Shown: in pieces, positions 22,850 to 32,259 of the stretch | How positions within the stretch are numbered: the first letter of the stretch is position 1 | Layout: every line of letters begins with the position of its first letter | Source of the DNA: Desmodus rotundus | Lineage: Eukaryota > Chordata > Mammalia > Chiroptera > Phyllostomidae | Assembly: GCF_022682495.2 (NCBI RefSeq) | Contig: NC_071398.1 | Coordinates: 29,267,426-29,331,425, forward strand | Direction: 5' to 3' | DNA: 64,000 bases | The notes under the pieces: model-generated | The model's input: the letters and a program-made list of their open reading frames with translations, nothing else | Database searches by the model: none | What the model was told of the DNA's origin: nothing | Program-made: the position numbers and the translations under genes

Positions 22850-23027
22850 CTCAGCGCCACATTTGGTCCAAAAAATATTTTCTCTTTTTGTACTGCAGAA
22901 AGTGCCCTGGGAAGTCTGGGTGGATTGCGGCTTCTGTAAGGAACTCTCGGGCAGGAGGAACTGCTTTCAAAGACTTGGCAAGCACAACCTTCACCTTGCC
23001 GTGGATTTCCTGTGACGAGCTGGGGCC
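22850..23027 (-). pseudogene. Candidate exon with in-frame stop near its end, unrecognised
   Basis: On the minus strand TATTGTTTATCATCTCAG is an acceptor at 23028. The frame then reads 58 codons of ordinary protein composition (for example VKVVLAKSLKAVPPAREFL, then DFPGHFLQYKKRKYFLDQMW) to a TGA at 22851-22853. One base later there is a donor-like GAG|GTTGAT. If the TGA is a mutated CGA codon, the exon would end in phase 1 and join the exon-like piece at 20010-20068 in frame. It starts in phase 0, matching a possible CAG|GTGGCA donor at 26045. Caution: the plus strand of the same interval is also open and has its own acceptor-like TTTTTGTACTGCAG, so the strand is not certain. Confidence 0.22.
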
Positions 23028-23319
23028 CTGAGATGATAAACAATAGACCCTGCTCATAGGCCTCAGTGGCGTGACCTCTTCCCTCTCTGCTGGAAACCAC
23101 TACAAAAAATCTCAGCGTGGTTTTTTCTACTAAATTGTTCAGAAGTAATTTAAAACTTCTGATTAAGCCAGTGTGTTAAAATGGGAAACTTAGATTATTG
23201 TTTCTTCTAAATAAATTTAGAGCAACCGGTCAACCTGGCTGGTATATGGGACAAAATGCCTCAAACGGCTCCTTGGGAGGGCGGGAGGCTGGGGATGATA
23301 CAGCCTCAGTTTCTGATCC

Positions 23320-23480
23320 TACTATGTGAACGTAGGACACTCACAGAACCTGCACAGGCCTCAGTCTCCTCATCTGTAAAATGGGAGTGAGAGCACCTCC
23401 CTTCCTGACTCAAAGATATGGGGAAGACTAAATGAGTTGCTGTGTCTGAAGATGCTTTGCAAACTGTCACAACTTTCAGA
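23320..23480 (+). repeat. MIR SINE fragment
   Basis: CCTCAGTCTCCTCATCTGTA followed by AAATGGGAGTGAGAGCACCT and AAGATGCTTTGCAAACTGTC is a typical MIR. Confidence 0.65.
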
Positions 23481-23604
23481 AATGTAAACATAGGATTGTT
23501 ATGTCGAGGAGATGGCTTTATCAAGCAAGTATGAAGTTCTATCCTCAGTTAGATACTGTTTCACTCAGAATCCAGGGCAGGAGAGAGAAGTCACTCTAGA
23601 AAAA

Positions 23605-24260
23605 AGCAAATAACAAGTGTTGGTGAGGATGTGGAGAAACTGAACCCCTCATATACCGCTAGTATGAATGTAAAATGGTGCAGCTGCTGGAAAACCATAT
23701 GGCAGCCCCTACAACAATTATCTGTAGAGTCGCCATATGACCTGGCAGTTCCACTCTTCAGTACAAGTGCAACAGAACTGAAAACATATGCCTGCACACG
23801 CCAAGAGAATTGAAAACATACGTCTACATAAAAATTTGTGCACAGATGATCACAACACAATATTCATAATAACCAAAAGGTGGGAATACCACTCGCCCAC
23901 AGAAAGGACGAAGCACTGACACACGCTACGACGTGGGTGGTCCTTGACAACATTACGGAGACTGAAAGAAGCCAGACACAGAAGGCCCCATATTATATGA
24001 TTCCCCGTACATGCAATGTCCAGAATAGGCAAATCCACAGACAGAAGGTAGATCCGGAGTTGACTGGGCTGAGGGGAGAAGGAAATGGGGACATGAGAGC
24101 TGAAGGCACAGGTTTCTTGCTGAGGTCAGGAAATGTTCGGAATTGACTGGGATAATGCTTGCGCACATCTGTAAAAAGGGTCAATGCCGAGGAAACTCTT
24201 GGCGGTCGTGCAAAATAACATTAGTTTTACTTTTGACTTCGGGTAGGGTGGCAACGACAA
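23605..24260 (+). mobile_element. L1M-type LINE, end of ORF2 and 3' UTR
   Basis: TTGGTGAGGATGTGGAGAAA, AATGTAAAATGGTGCAGCTG, CAATATTCATAATAACCAAA, ACACACGCTACGACGTGGGT and GAGTTGACTGGGCTGAGGGG follow the L1MB/MC 3' region in order. The reading frame is broken. Open frames here are remnants of the element. Confidence 0.75.
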
Positions 24261-24559
24261 TACAAGTGCTTTTGTGTATGATTCACCTTGGTATTTCCTG
24301 TTCCTAGCAGAGTGGGTAACACAGTAGATGTTAACAAAATAAAAACTGTCAAGTCAGAGAATGAAAAAGCAGATGAATATATGAAGGAAATTCTGTTGTC
24401 CATGGCTTATTTAATAATAATACATATATATTAATAATAACATTAACATTTTCAATCCCTTTCTTCACTGAATGTGATTTTATTTAGGAACTTTGTTTTG
24501 CATATTTTTATCTCAGTAATTTACCAGGAAGTCAATAATAAAAATAATAATACTTACAT

Positions 24560-24730
24560 TTTTACATATCTCATTCATTCATTCATTTATTCACAAAGCA
24601 TTTGCTACATGCTTGAACACTTTAACTTCAATATGACATTTGACCCCCACACAGCAACCTCTTCAGGTAGGTCCTATTACTATTCCCACTTAATAAATGA
24701 AGAAAGAGTGCCTAGTTTGCTCTAGAGCTG
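24560..24730 (-). repeat. MIR/L2 fragment, reverse
   Basis: CATTCATTCATTCATTTATTC, then GCATTTGCTACATGCTTGAA and AGGTAGGTCCTATTACTATT are the reversed end of an L2 or MIR. Confidence 0.45.
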
Positions 24731-24754
24731 TAATTGCATGAATTTGAAATGATG

Positions 24755-25070
24755 TACAAAGTGATTCATTGCAGCACTGTTTGTAGTAGCAAAAGATTGG
24801 AAACTAAACATCCAACAAGTACTTACTGTTTAAATAAATTATGGTAACTATCTTGAGTGGAATATCATTTAGCTGTTTAAAAATGAGACAGATATTTATA
24901 TATTGATATGGAAATATCTTCAAGGTGTATTAAGTGGGGAAAAAAGCACAATGGACAATAGCATATATTGTATGGTATGAATGTATTTCTGGTATATGTT
25001 TTGATTATATCTGGTAGTCTACCCAAGAACATGGTAACAAGGAGTACCTCATAGAAAAGGAACATAGGGG
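24755..25070 (+). mobile_element. L1M-type LINE 3' UTR fragment
   Basis: ATTCATTGCAGCACTGTTTG, TAGTAGCAAAAGATTGGAAA, TTAAATAAATTATGGTAACT and ATATTGATATGGAAATATCT are standard L1MC/ME 3' UTR words. Confidence 0.7.
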
Positions 25071-25089
25071 CTGGATATATCTATCAGTC

Positions 25090-25500
25090 AGGAGAGGTTA
25101 GGATATGCTGCAGCAACAAACAGTCTCCAAAATCTGAGTGGCTTAAATAATAGGTTTCTTTTTCATCCATAGAGGTTCAGCATGGGAAAGTGGGGGTTCT
25201 CTGCTCACAGCTCACTCAGGGACCAAGGCTGGTGGAGTATACCCCATCTCAAATATTGCTGGTCACCAGACCAAAGCAGCTTTGCAGGTCTTCAGCTGGC
25301 AGTTAAGCACTGCAGCCATCTGTCACTTCTGCTCACAAGTGCTTGGTCAGCACTTGTTGCATGATCTCCTCAGGCCTGGGAAAGGGAGTGGGGGACAGAA
25401 GTGCAAGTCTGTGGGTGCCTGAGAGGTGAAACACTGGCGAGCAGCAGTAATGCTACCATCCTGGGGACGGACATTGAGGGAGAACTACTTTTCTCCATAA
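25090..25500 (-). mobile_element. Ancient LTR-like element (GTGGCTTAAA family)
   Basis: TATGCTGCAGCAACAAACAG, AAAATCTGAGTGGCTTAAAT, ACTCAGGGACCAAGGCTGGT and TTGCTGGTCACCAGACCA match a mammalian repeat also present at 39.6-40.4 and 51.1-51.6 kb in this window. I believe it is an LTR in reverse orientation but cannot give a subfamily. Confidence 0.45.
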
Positions 25501-25714
25501 ACCTTCCTAAACATTTGAATGTTTTCCATAGGCATATATTGCCTATACACACACTGAAATGTTAAGAAGTGCTGCTGGGAGAGTCAAGTAACATGCAAAG
25601 CAAATATAAGGTTCGGGTAACTTGTAGAGACCACAGGTCCCACCAGGTGACAGGAGGGAAAGGTCACTGAGGGCTGGAGGGGTTGGGGAAAGCACAGGCC
25701 ATTTGACTTTCAAT

Positions 25715-25950
25715 GTGCATTTAAGGAGCACCTACTGTGTGCTAGGGGGTGACTCTGCAATGTAAATGCACAGTTAAATACCTGGTCCTTCCCTGACAAG
25801 TTCATGGTCAACCAGAGGAAAATGAACCTGACTGGGAGCCAGGGCCACTTGAACCCAAATCCTGTCTCTCCCTGGGTAACCTCATTTGCTTCACTGGTAA
25901 AATGAGCCTCCGATACCTATCACAGGGTCACCAGGGTCTGGGCAAATATG
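25715..25950. repeat. L2/MIR fragments
   Basis: TTAAGGAGCACCTACTGTGT (reverse type) is followed at 25840-25915 by a forward MIR core (CAAATCCTGTCTCTCCCTGG, TCACTGGTAAAATGAGC). Confidence 0.45.
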
Positions 25951-26044
25951 GACTGAATTGGACTCTGTTGGCCCCTGAGACACCTCACACGAGGAAACAT
26001 TTCCACGTTCCCTTGAGATGTTCACTATGTGACAGAGATGCCAC

Positions 26045-26283
26045 CTGAGAGGCTTCAATCTTTTCTGGATTTTCTTTTTCTTCGTAGCCTTCTTTCTGCT
26101 AATGGACCAACTCTTTGGGGTTAATCAGGCCACATTTCATCCGATAAATCACATCATTTTTGATCTCCCCACTCACCATATCATCACAAATCATATTAGA
26201 AGTTATTTCTGGGGCATAATCTGCTTCGTATCTTATCAAAACTTTGAACGTGATAACATAGTTCAGATGGGGGCACTTTAGGG
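26045..26283 (-). pseudogene. Candidate exon with strong splice acceptor; in-frame TAG, unrecognised
   Basis: On the minus strand TTTTCCCCCTTCCCCCTTTGCAG is a textbook acceptor ending at 26284. The frame (two leading bases) reads 60 codons (for example YVITFKVLIRYEADYAPEI, then GEIKNDVIYRMKCGLINPKE) to TAG at 26099-26101. The same frame stays protein-like for 18 more codons (KEGYEEKENPEKIEASQ) up to CAG|GTGGCA at 26045. An alternative donor, ATG|GTGAGT at 26177, is stronger by consensus and avoids the TAG. So this is either an intact 107-base exon ending at 26177, a terminal exon ending at the TAG, or a longer exon with a nonsense change (CAG to TAG would suffice). Function unknown; no family recognised. 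Confidence 0.38.
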
Positions 26284-26309
26284 CTGCAAAGGGGGAAGGG
26301 GGAAAAGAA

Positions 26310-26880
26310 TGTCAGAATCCCGGGATTATCAAGATTTGGATTAGCAAGCAATTTCCTGAGTTCCCCGACTTCATAGATGAGGTCAGAGAGGTCCCTTCTG
26401 AATGGAACCCATTAATCTCTCCCTGTTGTTAGCGAGGAAACGTTGGAAAGTGCAGGTGTTAACAGTCTCGGTGTTATTTTTGGGAGAATGCGAATTGAAC
26501 ACTCACAGGAAGTGTACTATTCCCTTGCCAGCATCCTGGAGTATTATTTTAGGCAGCAGAACTGAGGCTTGTGAGCAGAAGCAGCTTTCAACACACCTTT
26601 AAGGCAAGGAGGGTACTTCACAGGCAAGAATGTGGCTGCAAAGTTTAGGAAATTAAAAAAAAATCAATGTGTTCTGCAAAGATGCTCAAAAAGGCCACCC
26701 ATCATCCTCCTCAGGAAAGCAGTACCGACGCCCTCGGCCACAAGCCCTGTCTGACTCAGTAAAATACAGGGACTGATCCCAGCTCCACGGGCTCATTTGC
26801 ACGTCGCCTGCCAACAGACCCACAGAAACCAACTCAGTATGGATGCTTTTGCCTATAAGGGCCATTTCTCCAATATCTTG
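26310..26880. other. Unique sequence upstream of the exon-like piece
   Basis: No further exon or repeat is recognised. On the minus strand it would be intron. Confidence 0.3.
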
Positions 26881-26890
26881 AGAAGCTTAT

Positions 26891-27113
26891 TTGTTTTAAA
26901 GATTTTATTTAGTTATTTTTAGGAAGGGGGAAGTGAGGGAGAAAGAGAGGGAGAGAAACATTGATGGGAGAAACATCCATCAGTTGCCTCTCACACGCAC
27001 CCCAACGGGGAACTGAACCCGCAACCCAGGTGTGTGCTCTGACTGGGAATTGAACTGGCAACCTTTCACTTTGTGGGACGATGTCCAATGAACTGAACCA
27101 CACTGGTCAGGGC
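26891..27113 (-). mobile_element. VES-type bat SINE, reverse, with target-site duplication
   Basis: Reverse copy: A/T-rich tail side at 26.89 kb, GAGAGAAACATTGATGGGAG, tRNA-like segment, ending CACACTGGTCAGGGC at 27113. Flanking TTGAGAAGCTTAT (26878-26890) and TTGAGGAGCTTAT (27114-27126) form a 13-base target-site duplication with one mismatch. This confirms retrotransposition and gives exact limits. Confidence 0.9.
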
Positions 27114-27264
27114 TTGAGGAGCTTATATTTAAAAATAAGATAAAAAATTTTAAACTGAAAAGAATTCTAAACTGATGGTGTATTCGACCATCATGAAATG
27201 GTTCTGTTGGGCATGAAATGGCATGTTCTCTTTTGGCCCCCACATGGTACATAGCAGTTTGGAG

Positions 27265-27500
27265 TAAATGTTAAGAGCAAAAACCCTAACACCAAACCAT
27301 CATGCTTTATAATTTCTTAGTTGGGTGCTCTTGGGTGGGTTTCTCATCCTCGCTGTACCTCAGTTTCTTTATCAGTAAAATGAAGGACATTGCATTTTAA
27401 TGATGCAGTAGTGGTATCACCCTACATAGGTGGTTGTGTTGAATGAATGCAAGTAAATCACATGGAACAGTGTTGGCACATGGGGAGTGTTATGTGAACT
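27265..27500 (+). repeat. MIR SINE
   Basis: TTAGTTGGGTGCTCTTGGGT, CTGTACCTCAGTTTCTTTAT, CAGTAAAATGAAGGACATTG and GAACAGTGTTGGCACATGGG give the full MIR order. Confidence 0.65.
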
Positions 27501-27589
27501 GGTTACGAAGCGGAGCTTTGTTGAGACTCTTGATGTCTAACAGAGTGACAGGCAGAGGAAGGGACAGCTCAGGAGTCAGAAGATGGAAC

Positions 27590-27700
27590 TGCAAGACAGA
27601 CTTCACTACCCAGCCAGAACCTCACTTCGCTTTTTTGGGTCTCAGTCTCTTCATCTGCAAAATAGGTGCAGTGGTTCTGGTACACGCAGGATCCAGCGAG
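27590..27700 (+). repeat. MIR SINE fragment
   Basis: GGGTCTCAGTCTCTTCATCT followed by GCAAAATAGGTGCAGTGG is the MIR core. Confidence 0.55.
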
Positions 27701-28765
27701 AGGATACCTCTGAACACGATGCCATGTACCTGCCACTAGTGATCCTTATTACCAGGACCTGCAGCCCCCTTCTCTGTCCACACCGTATGTGTCTTCTGCA
27801 AGGAGGGTAACAGCAGGCAAGAAACTCGGCAATCCTACCCAAGCCCGTTAGAACAAGCAGCTTTCCCACATGGATGAGTCTCTAATTACCTCACACCAGG
27901 AGGCAAATGGAAGATAAAATTACCAGTGATTTGAGTCATAAATACTTACTTTCTCTTTTAGCATTTTTATGATACTCCCTCTTTTCAAATGCAATAACTT
28001 ACCCTAATGTGTTCCTCCCACTGTGTTTTCTACTTATCTGACATCTGTTTAAAGTCAAGACAGCAGCACAAAAGTAAATCACGTTATGCTGATGATAGGT
28101 ATTTCATCCTATTGTGTGCCGCTGAGGTCACATCAGCTTCATGTGCCCATGTGTCAACCGCCAAGCTCTGTTCTCTGAGGTATCTTGATGAATAAGACAT
28201 AAATTGTAACTCCCTCAATGTGGAAGAATATCAAAATGCCATCAAATTGGTCTGGCTGTGTTTTAAGGAGTTGGAATGGAACATATTGTCTTATCCCATT
28301 CACCCGGGGAGCCGTGAATCAGTGTCTAGTGAACCTGCCACTGAATACTTAACAGAACAGAGAGGACACCAGAAGAGATGGGCTACTTGTTTTCTAAGGT
28401 CACATTGTATGGGAAAGTTCCCAGATGGAATTTGTTGAGGTCTAAAGTCATTTAAAGGGATATAAGATGCCTTCACTGGGACTCAGATGCCTGAATAGGC
28501 TGACAAAACAAAACAAAACAAGACAAAAAACAATGAACGGTGGCTCCAACATACAATATTTTACTTTTTAGCACAAGAGAGGATAGACGAGGCATTCCAG
28601 AGCTTGTGTGGTGACACCACGAAGTTGACAGGGGTCCAGGATCCATTCAGACTCACTGTGGTGTGGCTCTACTCCTCATGGTCCAAATGGCTGCCTGAGC
28701 TCCAGGCACCACATCCAAGTTTCTGACAACAGGATGAAAGAGAGAAAAGGCTATGCCTTCCCTGT
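27700..28765. other. Unique non-coding sequence with a CAAAA run
   Basis: No gene is seen. A short AAAAC microsatellite lies at 28505-28531. Confidence 0.35.
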
Positions 28766-28769
28766 TTTT

Positions 28770-29085
28770 AAAAATAGACTTTATTTTTTAGAACATTTTT
28801 AGATTTATAGAAAAGTTTTGTATATAGACCAGAGACTTCCCATATTCCCCACACCCAGTTTCCCCTTTTATTAACATCTTACATTAGTATAGTACATTTA
28901 TTTTATAATTAATGAGTCAATATTGACACATTATCATTAAATAAAATCCATATCTTATTCAGAATTCTCTAGTTTTTACCTAATGTCCTTTTTCTGTTAT
29001 AGGTTCCCATCCAGGATCCCACATTACATTTAGTCATCATGATCCCTTAGTCTCCTCTTGGCTGTGACAGTCATTCCCCTCCCTT
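28770..29085 (-). mobile_element. L1ME-type LINE 3' UTR, reverse
   Basis: AGACTTTATTTTTTAGAACA, CCCACACCCAGTTTCCCCTT, TTAACATCTTACATTAGTAT, GTTCCCATCCAGGATCCCAC and CTCCTCTTGGCTGTGACAGT match the reverse of an L1ME 3' end. Confidence 0.7.
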
Positions 29086-29309
29086 TTAAGGAAACCTCCA
29101 AGAGTGTCATGTTACACTTCATCCTACTTTTCATTGGCCAGAACTTAGTCACATGTCCCCACATAGCTGCAAGAGATGGGGAGATGAGTCTTCATTCTGG
29201 GCACCATGTGTCCAGTAGAACACAAAGGAAGAGGTGGATCCTGTTACAGAAGGATCTTAGGAGACCACCCTGGTCAGCCTTCTGCTTTAGGCCCACAGTT
29301 TCTAATAGC

Positions 29310-29475
29310 CCCATTTGGCAGGGGCAACTGTAGCCCAAAGAGCAGGGTAGGTATTATTGCTTTTCCAGCTTTATGGGAGAGGAGACTGAGGCTTCCTGGG
29401 AGTTAATCATCTACCAGGAAAGGTAGGTGATTCCCTGAGGTCACACAGCCAGTCCGCAGGGAAGAGGAGACCAGC
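29310..29475 (-). repeat. MIR SINE fragment, reverse (copy A of a local pair)
   Basis: GTATTATTGCTTTTCCAGCT...GAGGAGACTGAGGCTTCCTG then GAGGTCACACAGCCAGTC is reversed MIR. The 57-base core recurs at 29790-29846 with about five differences. Confidence 0.55.
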
Positions 29476-29554
29476 ACATCGCTCTTTCCACTCTACCAGG
29501 CTCCCTGGACTTTCCTCCTCTCTTCCTCTCAAGCTGCTTTCTGAGCAGATTCCA

Positions 29555-29690
29555 ACCGTCATCCTACTCCCACTTCAAGCCTCAGTCAAGTGTCGCATCC
29601 TCCAAGAAAGCTTGCCTCATCCCTGGGGTAGAGCAGAGGCTCCTCCCCTGTTGCCTTGGACTGGGTGGAAATGACCGACTCCCATGTTCT
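29555..29690 (+). repeat. L2 LINE 3' fragment
   Basis: CCACTTCAAGCCTCAGTCAA, then GTGTCGCATCCTCCAAGAAA and GCTTGCCTCATCCCTGG are typical L2 3' words. Confidence 0.5.
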
Positions 29691-29699
29691 CCTGGGAGT

Positions 29700-29935
29700 T
29701 TTTACCGAGCATGCTTACTGTGTGGGAGGCGTTGTGCTCAGTGCCCTCCCCATTATCTCTTGCAGTCCTCAAAGCAATCTCCTGAGGTAAGTATTATTGC
29801 TCTTCCAGCTTTATGGGAGAGGAGACTGGGGTTTCCCAGGAGTTAATTGGCCCAAGGTCACAGCCAGTATGACAGAGAGCTGGGATCCCAATCAGACCTG
29901 TCTTCAGAGACCATACTCTCAATGGCAGTGTTACC
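29700..29935 (-). repeat. MIR SINE, reverse (copy B of a local pair)
   Basis: TACCGAGCATGCTTACTGTG, GTGCCCTCCCCATTATCTCT, GTATTATTGCTCTTCCAGCT, GGCCCAAGGTCACAGCCAGT and GAGCTGGGATCCCAATCAGA give a nearly full reversed MIR. Confidence 0.65.
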
Positions 29936-29984
29936 CAGCTGTGAGGGACAATCTCATTCACTGGGGGACGGTGGGCGCCTGCGG

Positions 29985-30300
29985 GTTTTAGAGGCTCTCA
30001 CAGCTCTGGAGGCCAGACGTTCCAGGTCAAGGAGTCAGCAGGGTTGGTTCGTTCTTGGGGACTCAGAGGGAGAATCTTTTCCATGACTCTGACCCAGCTT
30101 CTGGTGTTGACAGCGATTCCTTGTGCTCCTTGGCTTGTGGCTGCATCCTTCTGGGTGTGCCTTCCAGTTCTGGGTTCTGTGCCCTAATTCCCCTCTTCTA
30201 ATAAGGACAGCAGTCATTGGATTAGGGCAACTTAATTCAGAGTGACTAACTTGATTTCACCTCATTTCCAAACAAGGACATACTCATAGGCACTGCCTGG
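29985..30300 (-). mobile_element. MLT1-type MaLR LTR, reverse, partial
   Basis: AGCTCTGGAGGCCAGACGTT, AAGGAGTCAGCAGGGTTGGT, CCTTGTGCTCCTTGGCTTGT and CTAATAAGGACAGCAGTCAT follow reversed MLT1. Confidence 0.65.
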
Positions 30301-30339
30301 ACTCAGCAAGGGGACAATGATCTGTTGGTATGTTTGCTT

Positions 30340-30885
30340 GCTTATTTTTGCTACTGTATAAATCAAAGTACCAGCAAGAAACCAATGTCCCTCTCAAGCG
30401 TGGACCTGAAAAAGAGTTTAATAGGGAGTAATTTACAAAGGAAACCTACAAGGCATGGTGAAGCAGCCAGCATAAACCAGGGGAGTGGGAGTGGCAGGGG
30501 GTCTGACCACCTCTAGGAATGAGGGCCTGGGGGCAAGTTACCTGAACTGCAAATGGGAGCTCAGGTAGGAGCCTTTCTCAGAGGATCATAAACAGCCAAC
30601 TGTGAGCCTGGAGCAAAGCAAATAGATACCCCAGCTCTTCTCCTCTCACCCCCTGATTGTTTGCTGGTGTTTTCATTGACTGAACTCAACTGGAAGTGAA
30701 GGCGGAGGAGCCAAAAAATACTATGCAGAGTATTACATTACAGCCTCCTAGACACAGAGGGGGAAGGAAGAAAAGGCAGATAAAAGGCAGCTCAGAAGGT
30801 ATCTCGCCCAGGGTCCAACTGTCCTGCAAAGTGCTGATATGTCAAATGCTCATTGTGCAGACTTCCCAGTCACTGAGGTGCTAGC
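30340..30885 (+). repeat. Unclassified old interspersed repeat, copy 1
   Basis: CAATGTCCCTCTCAAGC, AGAGTTTAATAGGGAGTAAT, TTACAAAGGAAACCTACAAG and GCATGGTGAAGCAGCC share layout with the next copy at 31120-31520. I recognise it as repetitive but cannot name the family. Confidence 0.4.
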
Positions 30886-31119
30886 AAGTAATGCAAGCCC
30901 AGCCTATGAGATGTGAGCACCCAGACACCCTATTCTGCAGGCCAGGTTCAGTGGGTGTCTGCATCCTGCCAGCCTGACTCTCGGAGCTGATGCACCAGGC
31001 TCTCATCTCCACGTCTTACAGCCTTCTGAAAACTCTGTGAACTCAGTGGTATTTTATTCTAAATGCTTTTGCTGCTGAAGCAGGCAGAGGAGTGTTTTAC
31101 TCGGAATAAGAATCCTGAG

Positions 31120-31520
31120 TGGGGTCAGCCAGGGCATGAGTCTGGGTCCTGCAGGAAAGAGATGGCATCAGCCTGGGTGCTGGAGAGACTCCTTACAGAG
31201 AGACTATTTACAGAGGCGTGAGCAGGCTGAGCCAAGCAGCCTCAGGAAGCTCCAGAGCCTGGTAGGGCCCCAGAACTGTGGAAAAGAGAAACTTAGTGGA
31301 AATGGATGCAGCAGGGCCAGGCTTCACCCATGCATCCAGGGTATGGGAGGCAGAAATGCCCCGACATCTGTCTTACCCTGCCCATCAATCTCCTGATGGC
31401 TCTCATTGCTTAAACCTGATAGGAAGCCAGAGGTAGACAAAGGAGCCAGTCTCTCCGTGTCAGAGTGAGACAGAGAGGCTGCAGATAAGTCTGGAGATGA
31501 GGAAACACCAGTTCCCAGGG
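31120..31520 (+). repeat. Unclassified old interspersed repeat, copy 2
   Basis: TCCTGCAGGAAAGAGATGGC, ACAGAGAGACTATTTACAGA, GGCGTGAGCAGGCTGAGCC and GGAAGCCAGAGGTAGACAAA parallel copy 1 in order and orientation. Confidence 0.4.
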
Positions 31521-31549
31521 GACGGACATGGGCATTGGTGGGTGTCTGC

Positions 31550-31800
31550 TGTGGGCTTCCTGGGTGCTGTCCAGATGCTTTACCCCCAATGATCTGTCCT
31601 ATCCTGACCCTGCCCTGTGGGGCAGCCTAGGAGGATGCTGATGGCTGCGGCCCAGGACATGTCTGACTCCAGGCCTGCATTAGGGCTACCTCACTGAGCT
31701 CACAACACCCCTGGTGGCTAAGCAAGGTCTCTCTGTTGTCCCCATTTACAAGATGGGAAAAACAGACTCAAAGAGGTTAAATTCATTTCTTGAGTATGCA
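31550..31800 (-). repeat. MIR SINE fragments, reverse
   Basis: CCATTTACAAGATGGGAAAA followed by ACAGACTCAAAGAGGTTAAA is reversed MIR; a second weaker piece lies at 31555-31640. Confidence 0.5.
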
Positions 31801-32225
31801 TCTATCAGTGCAGGCTGACCACTGAAACAAATATCCCAAAATCACTGCAGCAGCTTAACCCAGGACAGATTCCTCTCTCACGTCACCATCCCACACAGGA
31901 CGATGATGGATGGTTGGCAGCTTACAGTCATTCTGGAATTCAGGACCCACTAGGATCATGAGATCTCTCCCACGGCATCCCAGCCAGTGTTCAGGACAAA
32001 GGAATAATGGAAGATGGTGGAAATTCAGGGCCAGACTGGACGTGCCTCACCCCACTCCTTCCCGGGTCCATGGGCCAGAATCCAGTCTCGGTACTCCAGC
32101 TGCTGGCTCAGGGGGTAGAGAATGAAGTCGGGGTGTATAGTGGAAGAAAGTGAGAAACACAGGACCTGGTGAGCGTTGGCAGACTGCAGGGTGGGCACTT
32201 GGTGAGAGGCAGATGGAGCTGTGTG
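31800..32225. other. Unique or weak LTR-like sequence
   Basis: AGGCTGACCACTGAAACAAA and GGAATTCAGGACCCACTAGG vaguely recall an old LTR; no gene. Confidence 0.3.
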
Positions 32226-32227
32226 GC

Positions 32228-32251
32228 GGGGGGGGGGGGGGGGGGGGGGGG
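32228..32251. repeat. Pure 24-base poly-G tract
   Basis: An uninterrupted run of 24 G follows GTGTGGC and precedes AGTCAGGG. It is the longest homopolymer in the window and could form a G-quadruplex. Its exact length is error-prone in most sequencing. Confidence 0.95.
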
Positions 32252-32259
32252 AGTCAGGG

